Assembly: GCF_033843645.1 (NCBI RefSeq)
Contig: NZ_JAWXVZ010000015.1
Coordinates: 16,261-80,260 of the forward strand
DNA: 64,000 bases
Source: Pseudovibrio zosterae
GTDB taxonomy: Bacteria > Pseudomonadota > Alphaproteobacteria > Rhizobiales > Stappiaceae
Direction of reading: 5' to 3'
Shown in pieces: positions 46,251-55,145 of the stretch (positions are counted from its first letter, which is position 1; every line of letters starts with the position of its first letter). The notes beneath the pieces were generated by a model. That model had not been told where the DNA came from. It was given only the letters and a program-made list of their open reading frames with translations, and did no database searches. A program made the position numbers and the translations under genes.

Positions 46251-47441
46251 ATGCAAGGAATCAAGAGCACTTTGTTTCTGTTTATTGTTGTTGGTGTTCT
46301 GGCGTTTTCTTCGCCTGGCCATGCAACTGGCGCCTGGACAGTGGAGAAGCTCCCGGATGCTCAGGGCTTATACCCGGGCGAGGAAATGCTGACCACCAAC
46401 GGCATTGAGACACTGTCTTATTTCAAGAAAGGCGATCCGGACAAACCTCTGGTCGTTTTTGTGCCGGGCGGATTTCATCTGGCACGCGTCGCCTATGGCT
46501 ATCCGGGCGGAAATGAGCGGGATTTTTTGGCCTACTGGCTTGCTCAAGAGGGCTATTCGTTCCTCGGTGCGTCCTATCCGACGGGCAACAAGGTCTATTC
46601 CAACGTCTATCCGGCGTTTTCGATCCGTGATTGGGGCAAGCAGGTTGCCGCAGTTGCCAAGCATTTTTCCGATGAGAATGGTCTTTCAGGCGAGATCATT
46701 GTGCTCGGCTGGAGTGCCGGCGGACAAATTGCACAATCGGTCTATGAGGCATCTCAGGCGGCCGGCCTCGACATGAGCCTTTATGTGTCCATCGCGTCGA
46801 CCCCGCCGATCCCATTGCTCCTGGCCGCGCCCGGCGCAATATCCAAGGCGGAAAATGGGCTGTCTGCCGCACCGCAATTCTACGACTTGTTCAAGAAATA
46901 CGTTCTGGCGCAGGACGCGATGAATGGCCATACGATCATGCCCTGGGACACGTTCGAGAGCCAGGTGCTGGGCGACATTCCAGTGGCGATGAATGCGATC
47001 ATGATGGCATCGCGCTATGAGAATGGCGAGTTTGTCGAAGATCTGGATTGGTCCTTGGCCGACACCGGCGGGTTGAAAGTGACTGATTTTCCGTTCGTGG
47101 TGACAATCTCGGGAAACAAGGTTCTGGACAACGATCACGCGCTCACTGATCGCGGAAACTGGGGCATTTACCAGATCCAGCATCTTTACCGGAACATTGT
47201 GCTGCCGGTCCTGTCAAAGTCGGAGGATATTGATCCGGCGAACTGGCAAAGCCTGATGGACCGGATGAATTATGCGACTTCCGGGGCATTGAATGCGCGT
47301 GTTCCGGGAAACCATTTCTTCTGGTACGGCGAAGTCGGTGCGCGTGAAACCGTTCAACAGCTCGACATGCTGCGTTTGCGGGCCGCCAATCTCATTTCCG
47401 ATATAGAGGCGGCCGTCGCAACGGTCTCTGTCAAGCAGTGA
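46251..47441 (+). CDS. Secreted alpha/beta hydrolase
   Basis: About 397 residues with a signal peptide (STLFLFIVVGVLAFSSPGHA) and an alpha/beta-hydrolase fold: an oxyanion strand VVFVPGGFHLAR, the nucleophile elbow GWSAGGQ (serine inside), and a late histidine in VPGNHFFWYGE. Such enzymes cleave esters or peptides; the substrate is unknown. The ATG at 46251 has AAGGAGC nine bases upstream. The frame opens at 46179 but the extra residues precede the signal. It is convergent with the DHA2 exporter. Confidence 0.82.
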   Translation: MQGIKSTLFLFIVVGVLAFSSPGHATGAWTVEKLPDAQGLYPGEEMLTTNGIETLSYFKKGDPDKPLVVFVPGGFHLARVAYGYPGGNERDFLAYWLAQEGYSFLGASYPTGNKVYSNVYPAFSIRDWGKQVAAVAKHFSDENGLSGEIIVLGWSAGGQIAQSVYEASQAAGLDMSLYVSIASTPPIPLLLAAPGAISKAENGLSAAPQFYDLFKKYVLAQDAMNGHTIMPWDTFESQVLGDIPVAMNAIMMASRYENGEFVEDLDWSLADTGGLKVTDFPFVVTISGNKVLDNDHALTDRGNWGIYQIQHLYRNIVLPVLSKSEDIDPANWQSLMDRMNYATSGALNARVPGNHFFWYGEVGARETVQQLDMLRLRAANLISDIEAAVATVSVKQ

Positions 47442-47458
47442 GGCCAAACCTGCACCGG

Positions 47459-47491
47459 GCAGCCTAGGCCGCGCCGGGCTCCCTAGGCTGC
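47459..47491. terminator. Possible bidirectional hairpin between convergent genes
   Basis: GCAGCCTAGG and CCTAGGCTGC form perfect 10-bp arms around a 13-base loop that overlaps the stop codon of the DHA2 gene. No T-run is present, so termination is only suggested by the position between two converging genes. Confidence 0.45.
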
Positions 47492-48840
47492 GCCGGAGCC
47501 TCGGACAGTAAGAACATGGCGGTGGCAAATGCCGCCAACAGCAGCGCGGCACATACGCCAAACACGAAGGGGATGCTGAAACCGGCTGTCAGCATCGCAC
47601 TTGAGGCGGCCACGCCGATGGTCGACCCGAGCAACCTGATGGTAACAACCGTTCCGCTCAGCTGGCCCTGCTCATTGGCCGGTGCAGAGTTGACCGCGAT
47701 CCGGCGCGAAGGTCCGGCGATGCACACCATCGCAATGCCCCAGGGGACCAGCGCGCCCGCAAACAGCCAATAGGACTTCAGCGGCATCAGGACAGCCAGG
47801 CAGACAGTGGCCAGCGCTCCCAGAACGGTTCCGGTTATCACGATCGGCCTCGAGCCGATCTTGTCGGCAAGCCGGCCGACTTGGGCAGAGATGAGGGGGA
47901 TTGGTACCACGGCGAGGACCACCGCCAAGCCGGCCTGGGCTGCCGTGTAGCCCATTTCGGATTGCAGGAAGATCGGCAAAAAGACCGCCATCACGATCAT
48001 GACGTATTGGCAGCACATGAAAACGAAGCAGGCCGATGTGAACGCGGGCACCCGAAACAGGTGGACGTCAATCAGGGGGTTGCGCTGGCGCAGTTCAAAC
48101 CGGTCGAACAAGAACAAGCCTAGGAGGCCAGCGGCAGCACTCGCAAGCACGATGATGTTCAGCCACCCGAGGCTGGAGCCCTCCATCAGTGCAAACACGA
48201 GCCCGCACAAGCCGATGAGCATCAAGAGCCCGCCTACCCAGTCAAGACCTGTTTTTTCTGGCGGGTGGTCCGGTTCTTTCCAGACACTGTAGGCAATCGC
48301 CCCGGCAAGTGCGACAATGGGAATGTTCAGCCAGAAGACCCAGTTCCATGAGACGTAATGTGTGATAACGCCGCCGATGAGTGGACCGATGGCAAGGGAT
48401 GTTGTTGCAATGGCGGCATAAATTCCGATGCCCAGACCCCGCTTTTCCGGCGGGAACGCCATGTTGGCGCCGGCCTGTGACAAAGCAAACAACAGGGCCG
48501 CCCCGCCCCCTTGAAGCGCCCGCATGGCTATCAGCATGGGTCCGCTCTCGGCCAATCCCGCCAAAAGGCTTGCAAGGGCAAAAACAGTTCCGCCGGTAAT
48601 CAGGACGGGCTTCAAGCCAAACAGGTCGACACACTTTCCACCCAGCGCGGCCAGGCAGGTCAAGGTGAGGAAATAGGCATTCACGATCCAGTGCGTCGTG
48701 CCATGAGACAGACCGAGGGCCGTCTGAATGGACGGGATCGCGACACCGAGCACGGTTTCGTCGAGCAAGACCAGACCGGACAAAGTCCCCATGGAGCAGA
48801 TGATCCACAAGCTCCGGTTTTCATCCGACAGAGGCTTCAT
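47464..48840 (-). CDS. DHA2-family MFS multidrug exporter
   Basis: A 458-residue drug:proton antiporter with 14 predicted helices and DHA2 motifs (LVLLDETVLGVAIPSIQTAL, the loop 2-3 motif GGKCVDLFGLKPVLITGG, ALQGGGAALLF, and motif C-like AIATTSLAIGPLIGGVITHY). It exports cytotoxic compounds from the inner membrane. No HlyD/EmrA partner is adjacent. Shine-Dalgarno AGGAA precedes the ATG. Confidence 0.88.
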   Translation of the reverse strand: MKPLSDENRSLWIICSMGTLSGLVLLDETVLGVAIPSIQTALGLSHGTTHWIVNAYFLTLTCLAALGGKCVDLFGLKPVLITGGTVFALASLLAGLAESGPMLIAMRALQGGGAALLFALSQAGANMAFPPEKRGLGIGIYAAIATTSLAIGPLIGGVITHYVSWNWVFWLNIPIVALAGAIAYSVWKEPDHPPEKTGLDWVGGLLMLIGLCGLVFALMEGSSLGWLNIIVLASAAAGLLGLFLFDRFELRQRNPLIDVHLFRVPAFTSACFVFMCCQYVMIVMAVFLPIFLQSEMGYTAAQAGLAVVLAVVPIPLISAQVGRLADKIGSRPIVITGTVLGALATVCLAVLMPLKSYWLFAGALVPWGIAMVCIAGPSRRIAVNSAPANEQGQLSGTVVTIRLLGSTIGVAASSAMLTAGFSIPFVFGVCAALLLAAFATAMFLLSEAPAQPREPGAA

Positions 48841-48942
48841 GACCGTGTTTCCTGTTTGACGACCCGCTGGAGGCTAATGGGAAACCGCCCAAAACGAAAC
48901 CGCCTTAAACGAAACAGATGGAGCGGCGCTCGCTACACAGCC

Positions 48943-49345
48943 TCAAGCGCTGCGCTTGCCGGTTTCGGTCTGCCGCTGGACGGTGAGGCCCGTACCGGTT
49001 TGCGGCCGGGGCGCTGTCGTTTGGGTGCGGTTCGGATCGGACGTGCCGCGCAGCCGGGCCTTGCCGTCGGTCTCGGTGGTGAACGCTGCATGATGCGCGG
49101 GCTGTGTGCTGGCCGGTGCGGCCTGGCTCCAACTTCTCACCAGCATTTGCGCGACCGACAAGCTGAGGCGGGCGTGCAGGCGCATCAAGCCGCGGATTTG
49201 CTCCAGTCCCATGCGGCTTCCGAGCCGGCGGACAAAGATGTTTCCGGCCACGGCTTCGCTGATATTGAGCGCCTTCAGAGCAATGGCCAGCGCATCGCCG
49301 CCCGGATCCTGACTGACCTCATTGGCCAACGCCCGGGGCAGCCGG
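48943..49345 (-). pseudogene. DUF2336 gene, C-terminal remnant
   Basis: The minus strand reads ANEVSQDPGGDALAIALKAL, then LEQIRGLMRLHARLSLSVAQ and a disordered tail to a TGA at 48943. The alpha-helical DUF2336 pattern is restricted to Alphaproteobacteria. Only about 130 of the family's usual 350 or so residues remain. Upstream (49346 onward) the sequence is Tn3 transposase on the opposite strand, so the gene was cut by that element or its deletion. Confidence 0.6.
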
Positions 49346-49805
49346 TTCATCTGGTTGCGGCAATTCGAGGTGGGTAAGAACTCTGCCGACATCAACCGCC
49401 AACTCGACCGGTTGGAATTTCTGCAACGGATTGCACTATCTCCCGCAATCCTGGACGATGTTCCTGCACACCGGGTCACACAATTTAGTCGCGAGGGCGA
49501 AAGGTACTTCACAGATGGGCTGCGAGACATCACGAGTGATCGCCGTTTGGCCATTCTTGCGACCTGTGTTGTGGAGTGGTCGGTCGCCATCGCTGACACC
49601 GTTGTCGAAACCCATGACCGGATCGTGGGATCGGTCGGTCTGGCGGGGAGGCACAGAAGATCTTCGACGCCCGTGTTGCCGAGGCGCAATCAAAGATTGC
49701 TGCAACCTTGGCCGGGTGCGAGACACTGGGTGCGACATTGTTATTGGCTAAAGGTGATGAAGTGGCAGTCGCTGGTGCTGTTGATGCGTCCTGTGGTTGG
49801 GCGTG
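49346..49805 (+). mobile_element. Tn3-family transposase relic between two truncated genes
   Basis: The plus strand carries an internal Tn3 transposase stretch: WLRQFEVGKNSADINRQLDR, FLQRIALSPAILDDVPAHRV, REGERYFTDGLRDITSDRRL, then after a frameshift near 49640 GGEAQKIFDARVAEAQSKIA and ATLLLAKGDEVAVAGAVDA. Both transposase ends, the terminal repeats and the catalytic C-terminus are missing. Confidence 0.75.
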
Positions 49806-49811
49806 CCGGAA

Positions 49812-50099
49812 AACCTCTATCCGTTCGGCAGCATCCATGATGAGCAGGCGCAGACGGCGATCGAACACATAGCGGTCGAGAACCCTATCAAATTTTGTTC
49901 TTGGGCGGAAATTGTCATGATCTGGACCATCATCGCGATACTGGAAGGGAAACCAATAACCCGAAAGCCGATAATAGCCAATGAAGCCCAGATAGTGCTC
50001 CGCCCGGGCACGGTCCTCTAGGATCATGCCGCGCTGCTCCAACAGGTTGAGCTGCGCATCGATATCAAGAGCTGGTTTTTGATAGGGTATTGTAGACAA
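49812..50099 (-). pseudogene. Abi_2 (AbiD/AbiF-like) abortive infection gene, truncated
   Basis: Residues from the start match the Abi_2 family closely: IPYQKPALDIDAQLNLLEQR, AEHYLGFIGYYRLSGYWFPF, RYVFDRRLRLLIMDAAERIE. After about residue 100 the frame runs into antisense Tn3 sequence (49812), so roughly two-thirds of the protein is lost. Abi_2 proteins stop phage growth by shutting down the infected cell and are HEPN-fold RNases or related. I take the TTG at 50099 (MSTIPYQKP) as start because the longer GTG at 50111 lies inside the hairpin upstream. Confidence 0.75.
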
Positions 50100-50100
50100 T

Positions 50101-50143
50101 AAAAAACCCACCTGTTGCGCCTCGTTGAGAGGCGTGGCGGGTC
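50101..50143 (-). ncRNA. U-tailed hairpin directly upstream of the Abi_2 gene
   Basis: On the minus strand ACCCGCC pairs with GGTGGGT, enclosing an inner stem CGCCTC/GAGGCG with a five-base loop, and is followed by six T two bases before the Abi_2 start codon region. It resembles an intrinsic terminator. Structured RNAs with this appearance are known upstream of abiF-type genes, so it may be the 3' end of a small RNA that controls or inhibits the Abi protein. Confidence 0.5.
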
Positions 50144-50508
50144 TGTTGGATCCTATGTGCCCAAGATGCTCAAAATGTCAATTAGTTGTGCGAGCCCAAT
50201 GTGATGGTTCTGCCCGAAAATGAAGAGTGGATGAAATAGATCCCGATCCTCGCACAATTGCATGAGTACAATCAACGGCGATTTCTGCAACGCGGCTAGC
50301 GTACGACTGGCCTTGCCCTACTCCACCCCTCATGGTCAGGGTGTTGGCCCGGCCCTCAGCAACATCAGGGCGGTCTACCTCGTTCATCAAACGAGAATAG
50401 AGCAGAGTCTTGATAAGGCTTGAACCCCTAGGATCTTAGGGCGGTTGTGCCGATGCACCGTCTCGCGAGATTGGATGCAGGAACAAACTTACAGTTGGGA
50501 AACGTCGC
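50144..50508. other. Gene-free stretch between hairpin and HEPN gene
   Basis: Short overlapping frames only. If an abiF-type small RNA exists, its promoter would be in the first 100 bases of this stretch on the minus strand. Confidence 0.35.
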
Positions 50509-51031
50509 TCAACCAGGTTCCTCACGCTCAATCTTTGCAGCACGTGCTCTCAGGTCGCCTTCTTCCTCATATTGAGCCATCGTGTCGCAAAACAGCTTTG
50601 CAAGTTCGCCTCCAAGCCGCTGCATATCGGCGCGCCTTAGTCGTAGCGACCGTCCTGCAATTGGAATGATCTGACCAGTTAAAACGTCCCCCTCATTCAA
50701 CGGCTTGATCCTGCGTGCATCACCGTGGGCGACGGCATTGCGAAACTCAACGAAAAAATCATATGCAGTCATTGCTGGAAGGTCGTTTACAATCCATGGT
50801 TCATCACTGATCCGAACTCCCTGCAAGGCAATCCCAACTTCACGCACCTGCACATCATCGGGTCCATTCCGATTAGCCGGCGTACGTGCTCGTTGCATCA
50901 CCCAGCACACGATAGTGGTGAAAAGCGCGTAGGACTCGGTAGTCCTTGTACTCTTCTGTCGTCGTTCTCAACATTTCACCAAGACGGCGAACGGTTTCAT
51001 ATTCCACGGCGTGTTCCAGTATCTGTCCCAT
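50509..51031 (-). pseudogene. HEPN-domain protein gene with a frameshift
   Basis: A strong GGGGGAG precedes an ATG at 51031 that opens MGQILEHAVEYETVRRLGEM. Around 50930-50960 the coding sense passes to another frame (ESYALFTTIVCWVMQRART), which runs to a stop at 50509. The second part contains FFVEFRNAVAHGD, an Rx4H motif typical of HEPN ribonuclease domains. The join needs a one-base shift. HEPN proteins of this kind occur in toxin-antitoxin and anti-phage loci. It could be a true pseudogene or a sequencing slip. Confidence 0.55.
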
Positions 51032-51241
51032 TTACTCCCCCTGTAGTGGGCCCCGTATATCATTCCAGAGGCGCCTTGGCGTGAGACTCTTTGCTCTCGG
51101 GCAGCACACTTGGACTGAGGCTTCAGTACCTGCTTTTTCTTGCCCTATTGAAACTTGAAGGCTGGCTCTAACTCTTTGCGGAACGGTTTGTTCAATGGAC
51201 CATGCACCGTGGTCTTCACGGATCTCACACTGGTTGGATCA

Positions 51242-52219
51242 TCAACGCGCAGCTTCCCCCTTTGCTTCCATGTATTGAAAGGCCCAACGCCTGGCCTCTA
51301 CATATTGTTCTTCGGTCAGAACCGGTCTCAATTTTCGAAGATGGTGGTCGGATCTGTGCGAGCCCCAAAAAGCGGCAATGGTGTACCACATGCAGGCCAT
51401 TTGCAAATTTTGTTTGACGCCATCGCCATGCTCGTACATCACGCCGATGTTGTGCTTCGCTTTATAGTTTCCCTGTTCCGCGGCCTTCATGAACCATTCC
51501 ATTGCTTTTTGAGGGTCGCGTGCCACCCCACCCCTGCCGAACAGATAGCCGGCACCGACTTGATACTGGCCTTCGTCAGCCCCCCTTCGCGCAATTTTTA
51601 GGGCCCATCGAAATGCTGCACGCTCATCTTTCTCTACGCCGTTACCATCCAGCAGCAAATTCATGAGGCGGACCTGCGCCTCATGGTGCCCCCTCCATGC
51701 TGCAAGGCGATAAAGCTGAAACGATTTTTCGCTATCCTGTAGAACGCGCCTGCCCCTGGCATAAAAAAACGCCGTCATCACTTGCGCCTCCAAATCCCCT
51801 TGCAAAGCCGCAGCCCGCATCCATTTTGCAGCGCGTGGGAAATTCTGGCGAACGCCCTTGCCTAGATAGTACATCTCACCGAGCGCGTATTGAGCCCCAA
51901 CGTGACCTTGTTCTGCCGCCATTCGATACCACCTGAGCGTGCGGACAGAGCTCTTAACGACCCCCTCGCCTTCAGCATACTTTTTAGCGAGTAAAACCTG
52001 GGCTTCAACCTGTCCTTGCCTGGCGGCCATTTTGTACCAATGCAAGGCATCCGCTTCGTGATGAACCTGTTCCTTCTGTTGTTCGAAGTATTGCGCCAGA
52101 CGGAACGCAGCCTCCACATCCCCCCCTTGAGCTCGAAGATAGGTCTCAACAAAAGTTTCTGCTCGTGCCGAACCAACAAGGCTAGCAACAACGAGAACAA
52201 GGGGAATAAGAAATCGCAT
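51242..52219 (-). CDS. Secreted Sel1-repeat protein, about seven repeats
   Basis: A 325-residue protein with a signal peptide (FLIPLVLVVASLVGSARAE) and about seven Sel1-like repeats (QVEAQVLLAKKYAEGEGVVK, HVGAQYALGEMYYLGKGVRQ, YKAKHNIGVMYEHGDGVKQN). It is a distant relative, not a recent copy, of the two Sel1 genes at 6-8.6 kb. Its tail is basic and ends KGEAAR. It lies downstream of repC on the same strand, separated by 290 bases with a palindrome. Confidence 0.85.
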   Translation of the reverse strand: MRFLIPLVLVVASLVGSARAETFVETYLRAQGGDVEAAFRLAQYFEQQKEQVHHEADALHWYKMAARQGQVEAQVLLAKKYAEGEGVVKSSVRTLRWYRMAAEQGHVGAQYALGEMYYLGKGVRQNFPRAAKWMRAAALQGDLEAQVMTAFFYARGRRVLQDSEKSFQLYRLAAWRGHHEAQVRLMNLLLDGNGVEKDERAAFRWALKIARRGADEGQYQVGAGYLFGRGGVARDPQKAMEWFMKAAEQGNYKAKHNIGVMYEHGDGVKQNLQMACMWYTIAAFWGSHRSDHHLRKLRPVLTEEQYVEARRWAFQYMEAKGEAAR

Positions 52220-52470
52220 GGGCTGCTCGCTGGATAAATAACAGGATTATCCCGCAATGATAGCGCCTGACCAGACGCGCTACAACCTATTGGAGATCCG
52301 GCACCCAAATGCCGGCATGAAACGCAGACACACCTCCCTACCCGTTTGAACGCTCAACATCCGCGTTTCGTTCAAACCAACGCTGAACGCGTGCAATTTC
52401 AACGCTGAACGGCGGATTGCGGCGGGGTAAGAAACCTATCCCATTGTTTTATAATGTCTTTTTGCGAAAT

Positions 52471-52486
52471 GGTGCACGCGTGCACC
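52471..52486. promoter_or_regulatory. Perfect 16-bp palindrome downstream of repC (candidate parS)
   Basis: GGTGCACGCGTGCACC lies 25 bases past the repC stop, followed by an imperfect TGCACGCGTTCA. Just beyond (52346-52430) CAACGCTGAACG occurs twice. RepB-binding parS sites of repABC replicons are palindromes in or near the operon, but this sequence does not match the common GTTnnCnGCnGnnAAC form. Confidence 0.45.
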
Positions 52487-52510
52487 CCTCACCGGTTTTG
52501 ATGCACGCGT

Positions 52511-53788
52511 TCAAGCACCGTTTGCCAAGCCGAACAGAGATTTGTGCAAGGCCAGCTCACCATCCATCGCCCGGTCAATGCAGGCGCGGAAATACCCGCC
52601 TGGGCTGGAGATCAACTCCGGATCGCGCAGCGCCTTTTCGGCGGTGGTTGCCAACACCGCGGCCGCCACATAGCCCCCTGCCCGCTTTTCAGCTTCAGCC
52701 AGCCCGGCTTGAGACAAGCCAATGAGCAGCGCCATCTCCGTGGTGTGAGCCGTAACATCCTGCCAGCGATTGAACTCCACCCCAAGCGTCACCTGAAGTT
52801 CTGTTAGCGCCGTTTTGAGAAGTCCAACTGAAATGTTTTGCAGCTTGTCTTCCTGGGAAGGCTCAGAGGACTTGGCCCGAACCTTGCGGTTAGGTGCTTT
52901 TTCAAAAGCCCGCTTGATCCCGGCTTTGTCGGGATCTTCATGATTTGAGGGATCGGCGTGAGCCGATCTCCGTTTTATACTAATATTTTCAAGAGATTGA
53001 GGGTTTGTATTATTATAAGGGGTGTCGCAAATGTCACCCGCGGGTGGCGTTTCTTCAAAAGAAGAACAGGCATTCGCATCACACTCAGCCTCCTGAGCTG
53101 CAAACGCGCCCAGTGCCATTTCATAGAGGCCCTGCATCACCTCTGCTTTTTGAACAATGCCCATGGGCGCATCCTTGGCCTGATTGACCGCGTGCAACAC
53201 CTCAGAAAAGTCCAAGCCTTCGTTTGCCGCCAGAACGGCCATGTCTTCAATGGAACGCAGCAACCGGTTCACCGTGCGGCGGGCGTCTTTTTCCTGCTTT
53301 AAGCGTCGCGCAAACGCTTCGCCCAGCTCCTTCAACTCAGCAACACGCTGGCGCGCCGGTGAAAAGTCAAACCCGAAGCCGCGCTCAATCTCGCCCAGCT
53401 TGCCCTTGTGAAACTCGCCGCGGTGAACATAGCGCCGCCCGGTTGGGCTGTCGCGATAGGCCATCACACCCGCTTCCACCAGCCGCTTGAGACAGCGCAT
53501 GACGGTGCGCTTGGAGCGGCACACATATTCAGCGAGCTTCTCATTGGAAATGGCCACAATGGGCTTGCGGTTCGGGCGCCAGTCGTCTGCCACCGTCAAG
53601 CCAATGAGAATGTCCAGGATGTGATAGCAAGTGCCGTCGATGCCCAGGGCAGGGGCGGCCTTCTTCAAAGCCATGGCCACTTCGCCCTTGCTGGTTTCAA
53701 CAATGTCATTGGCCAGCGCCAACTGCTGTGCGCGCATCATGGCAGGGGTCAGCTTGCGGAATGAAGCCACACCCGTTGAATCTTGCAT
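52511..53788 (-). CDS. repC: RepC replication initiator
   Basis: About 425 residues with the RepC plan: an N-terminal start FRKLTPAMMRAQQLALANDI, a winged-helix DNA-binding region (PIVAISNEKLAEYVCRSKRT, VMRCLKRLVEAGVMAYRDSP, TGRRYVHRGE), a middle charged segment, a low-complexity linker, and a C-terminal domain GFDFSP... to RDPELISSPGGYFRACIDRA. RepC initiates replication at an origin usually inside its own gene. The ATG at 53788 has GGGAGGG upstream; the frame is open to 53932 through the ctRNA region, where no start is expected. Third gene of repABC, controlled by the antisense RNA. Confidence 0.93.
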   Translation of the reverse strand: MQDSTGVASFRKLTPAMMRAQQLALANDIVETSKGEVAMALKKAAPALGIDGTCYHILDILIGLTVADDWRPNRKPIVAISNEKLAEYVCRSKRTVMRCLKRLVEAGVMAYRDSPTGRRYVHRGEFHKGKLGEIERGFGFDFSPARQRVAELKELGEAFARRLKQEKDARRTVNRLLRSIEDMAVLAANEGLDFSEVLHAVNQAKDAPMGIVQKAEVMQGLYEMALGAFAAQEAECDANACSSFEETPPAGDICDTPYNNTNPQSLENISIKRRSAHADPSNHEDPDKAGIKRAFEKAPNRKVRAKSSEPSQEDKLQNISVGLLKTALTELQVTLGVEFNRWQDVTAHTTEMALLIGLSQAGLAEAEKRAGGYVAAAVLATTAEKALRDPELISSPGGYFRACIDRAMDGELALHKSLFGLANGA

Positions 53789-53946
53789 AGCAAAACCCTC
53801 CCACGTCCCGTTCGAAGACGCGTTTAAAACGCACGTTTGATGACGTGCTCCACATGTTTCCAGCGGTTCAGAGGGCAGGGCGCAAGAAATCGATTCGCCT
53901 CCGCGTGAAGGCGATTGATTTTGTCGGCGCATCGAAGTACGGTGAG

Positions 53947-54034
53947 AGTGCTAGTCGGGTACTTCGGAGTTGCGGCTCTGAATGCCTCTTGAATTCAGGC
54001 CTTGCAGATTGCCGTCTGCAGGGCCTAATTTTTT
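53947..54034 (+). ncRNA. Antisense ctRNA of the repABC operon
   Basis: In the repB-repC gap, opposite to the operon, the plus strand has a 12-bp stem AGGCCTTGCAGA/TCTGCAGGGCCT (one G-T pair) followed by AA and six T at 54029-54034. A possible promoter is TTGATT, 17 bases, TACGGT ending near 53940. The 3' end is well supported, the 5' end is a guess. Such RNAs lower repC expression and set copy number and incompatibility. Confidence 0.7.
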
Positions 54035-54044
54035 CCAGCCTACC

Positions 54045-55145
54045 TCATGGCGTGTCCCTTTCGGTCTTACCGGCGTTCGTGTGTTCTTTCTCAAACTCTT
54101 TCAAGAGCGCTTCCATCTTGCCACTCAAGAAGCTGGAGAACGCCGCCGCGCGGGCTTCATCCTGCCAAACAATCTTGAAGGTGCGCGTCCCGCGCGCTTC
54201 CACCAGCGGCTTGCCGTCCGCTGCCTTCAACACAACGGCCTTGCCAGAGCCAGCCTTCAGGCGTGAGTTTACTTCCTCGTTGGGGGAGGGGGATAACTCC
54301 CCGTCAGTGACCTCGGTGGACAGAGCCAGATCGTGCAACCACGCGAACCGATCGGCACTGGCCATGGCCTCCCACTTGCCGGAGGCCTTCAGGCTGGCCA
54401 CGCTCTTTCGCAAGCGGGCAGGGAGCTTTTCCTCTTCACAAGCCTTGGCGAGCGCTTCCCACTTTACCCGGCCAATGCCCGGCGCAGAGCCAATGGATTC
54501 AATAAGATCCACCGGAACCCGGCGAATGATGCTGGTGAGTTTAGACACCCGCGTCTTGTCGCCCGCGCCCACGGCGGCGGCCACCACATCGCGGGTAAAC
54601 GTTTTGGAAAGCTCGGCGGCAAAGAAGCATTGCTGAATGTAGGTCAGGTTTTTGCGTTCTTCGTTTTCCTTGCCTTGAGCGATAACAAGTTGCTCATCGC
54701 TCATCTCTTCCACGACGGCCCGCACGGCAATGTCCAACTGCTGGCAGGCCTTCACCCGGCGGTGGCCATAGGCAATCTGATAGTATCCGGCGCGGTCCGG
54801 GTGAGGGCGCACCAGCACCGGCACCTGCTGGCCGTTCTGGCGAATGCTCTCCACCAAGGTGTCCAGCTCCTCGTCCACCAGCTCAAAAGCGCGGTCCAGC
54901 GCCAGCGACGGCAGCAGCAGCTTGGCGTCCAGGTTCTTGATTACAAGGCTCGGGTCCACCGGCTCCGTGCGCTGCTCGGTGAGGGAATGAAGCGCGGCCC
55001 CCAACCGGCCAACGGCGCTTTTCTCTCGTGGCTTCGGGCGCACGTCTTCCGGCTCGGCGGCGGGGCCGGAGCGCGCCATGGCGGCGTTGTTGCCGGTCAT
55101 GATGGCGCTGAGCTTGCTCTTGTTCTGTTTGCGCTTGTCGTTCAT
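54045..55145 (-). CDS. repB: RepB, ParB-family partition protein
   Basis: About 366 residues with a ParB/Spo0J nuclease-like domain (VESIRQNGQQVPVLVRPHPD, YQIAYGHRRVKACQQLDIAV, EERKNLTYIQQCFFAAEL), a helix-turn-helix region after it (AAAVGAGDKTRVSKLTSIIR), and a C-terminal dimerisation part. It binds parS and works with RepA to segregate the replicon. The ATG at 55145 overlaps the repA stop (ATGA). A longer frame to 55157 starts inside repA without better evidence. Confidence 0.93.
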   Translation of the reverse strand: MNDKRKQNKSKLSAIMTGNNAAMARSGPAAEPEDVRPKPREKSAVGRLGAALHSLTEQRTEPVDPSLVIKNLDAKLLLPSLALDRAFELVDEELDTLVESIRQNGQQVPVLVRPHPDRAGYYQIAYGHRRVKACQQLDIAVRAVVEEMSDEQLVIAQGKENEERKNLTYIQQCFFAAELSKTFTRDVVAAAVGAGDKTRVSKLTSIIRRVPVDLIESIGSAPGIGRVKWEALAKACEEEKLPARLRKSVASLKASGKWEAMASADRFAWLHDLALSTEVTDGELSPSPNEEVNSRLKAGSGKAVVLKAADGKPLVEARGTRTFKIVWQDEARAAAFSSFLSGKMEALLKEFEKEHTNAGKTERDTP

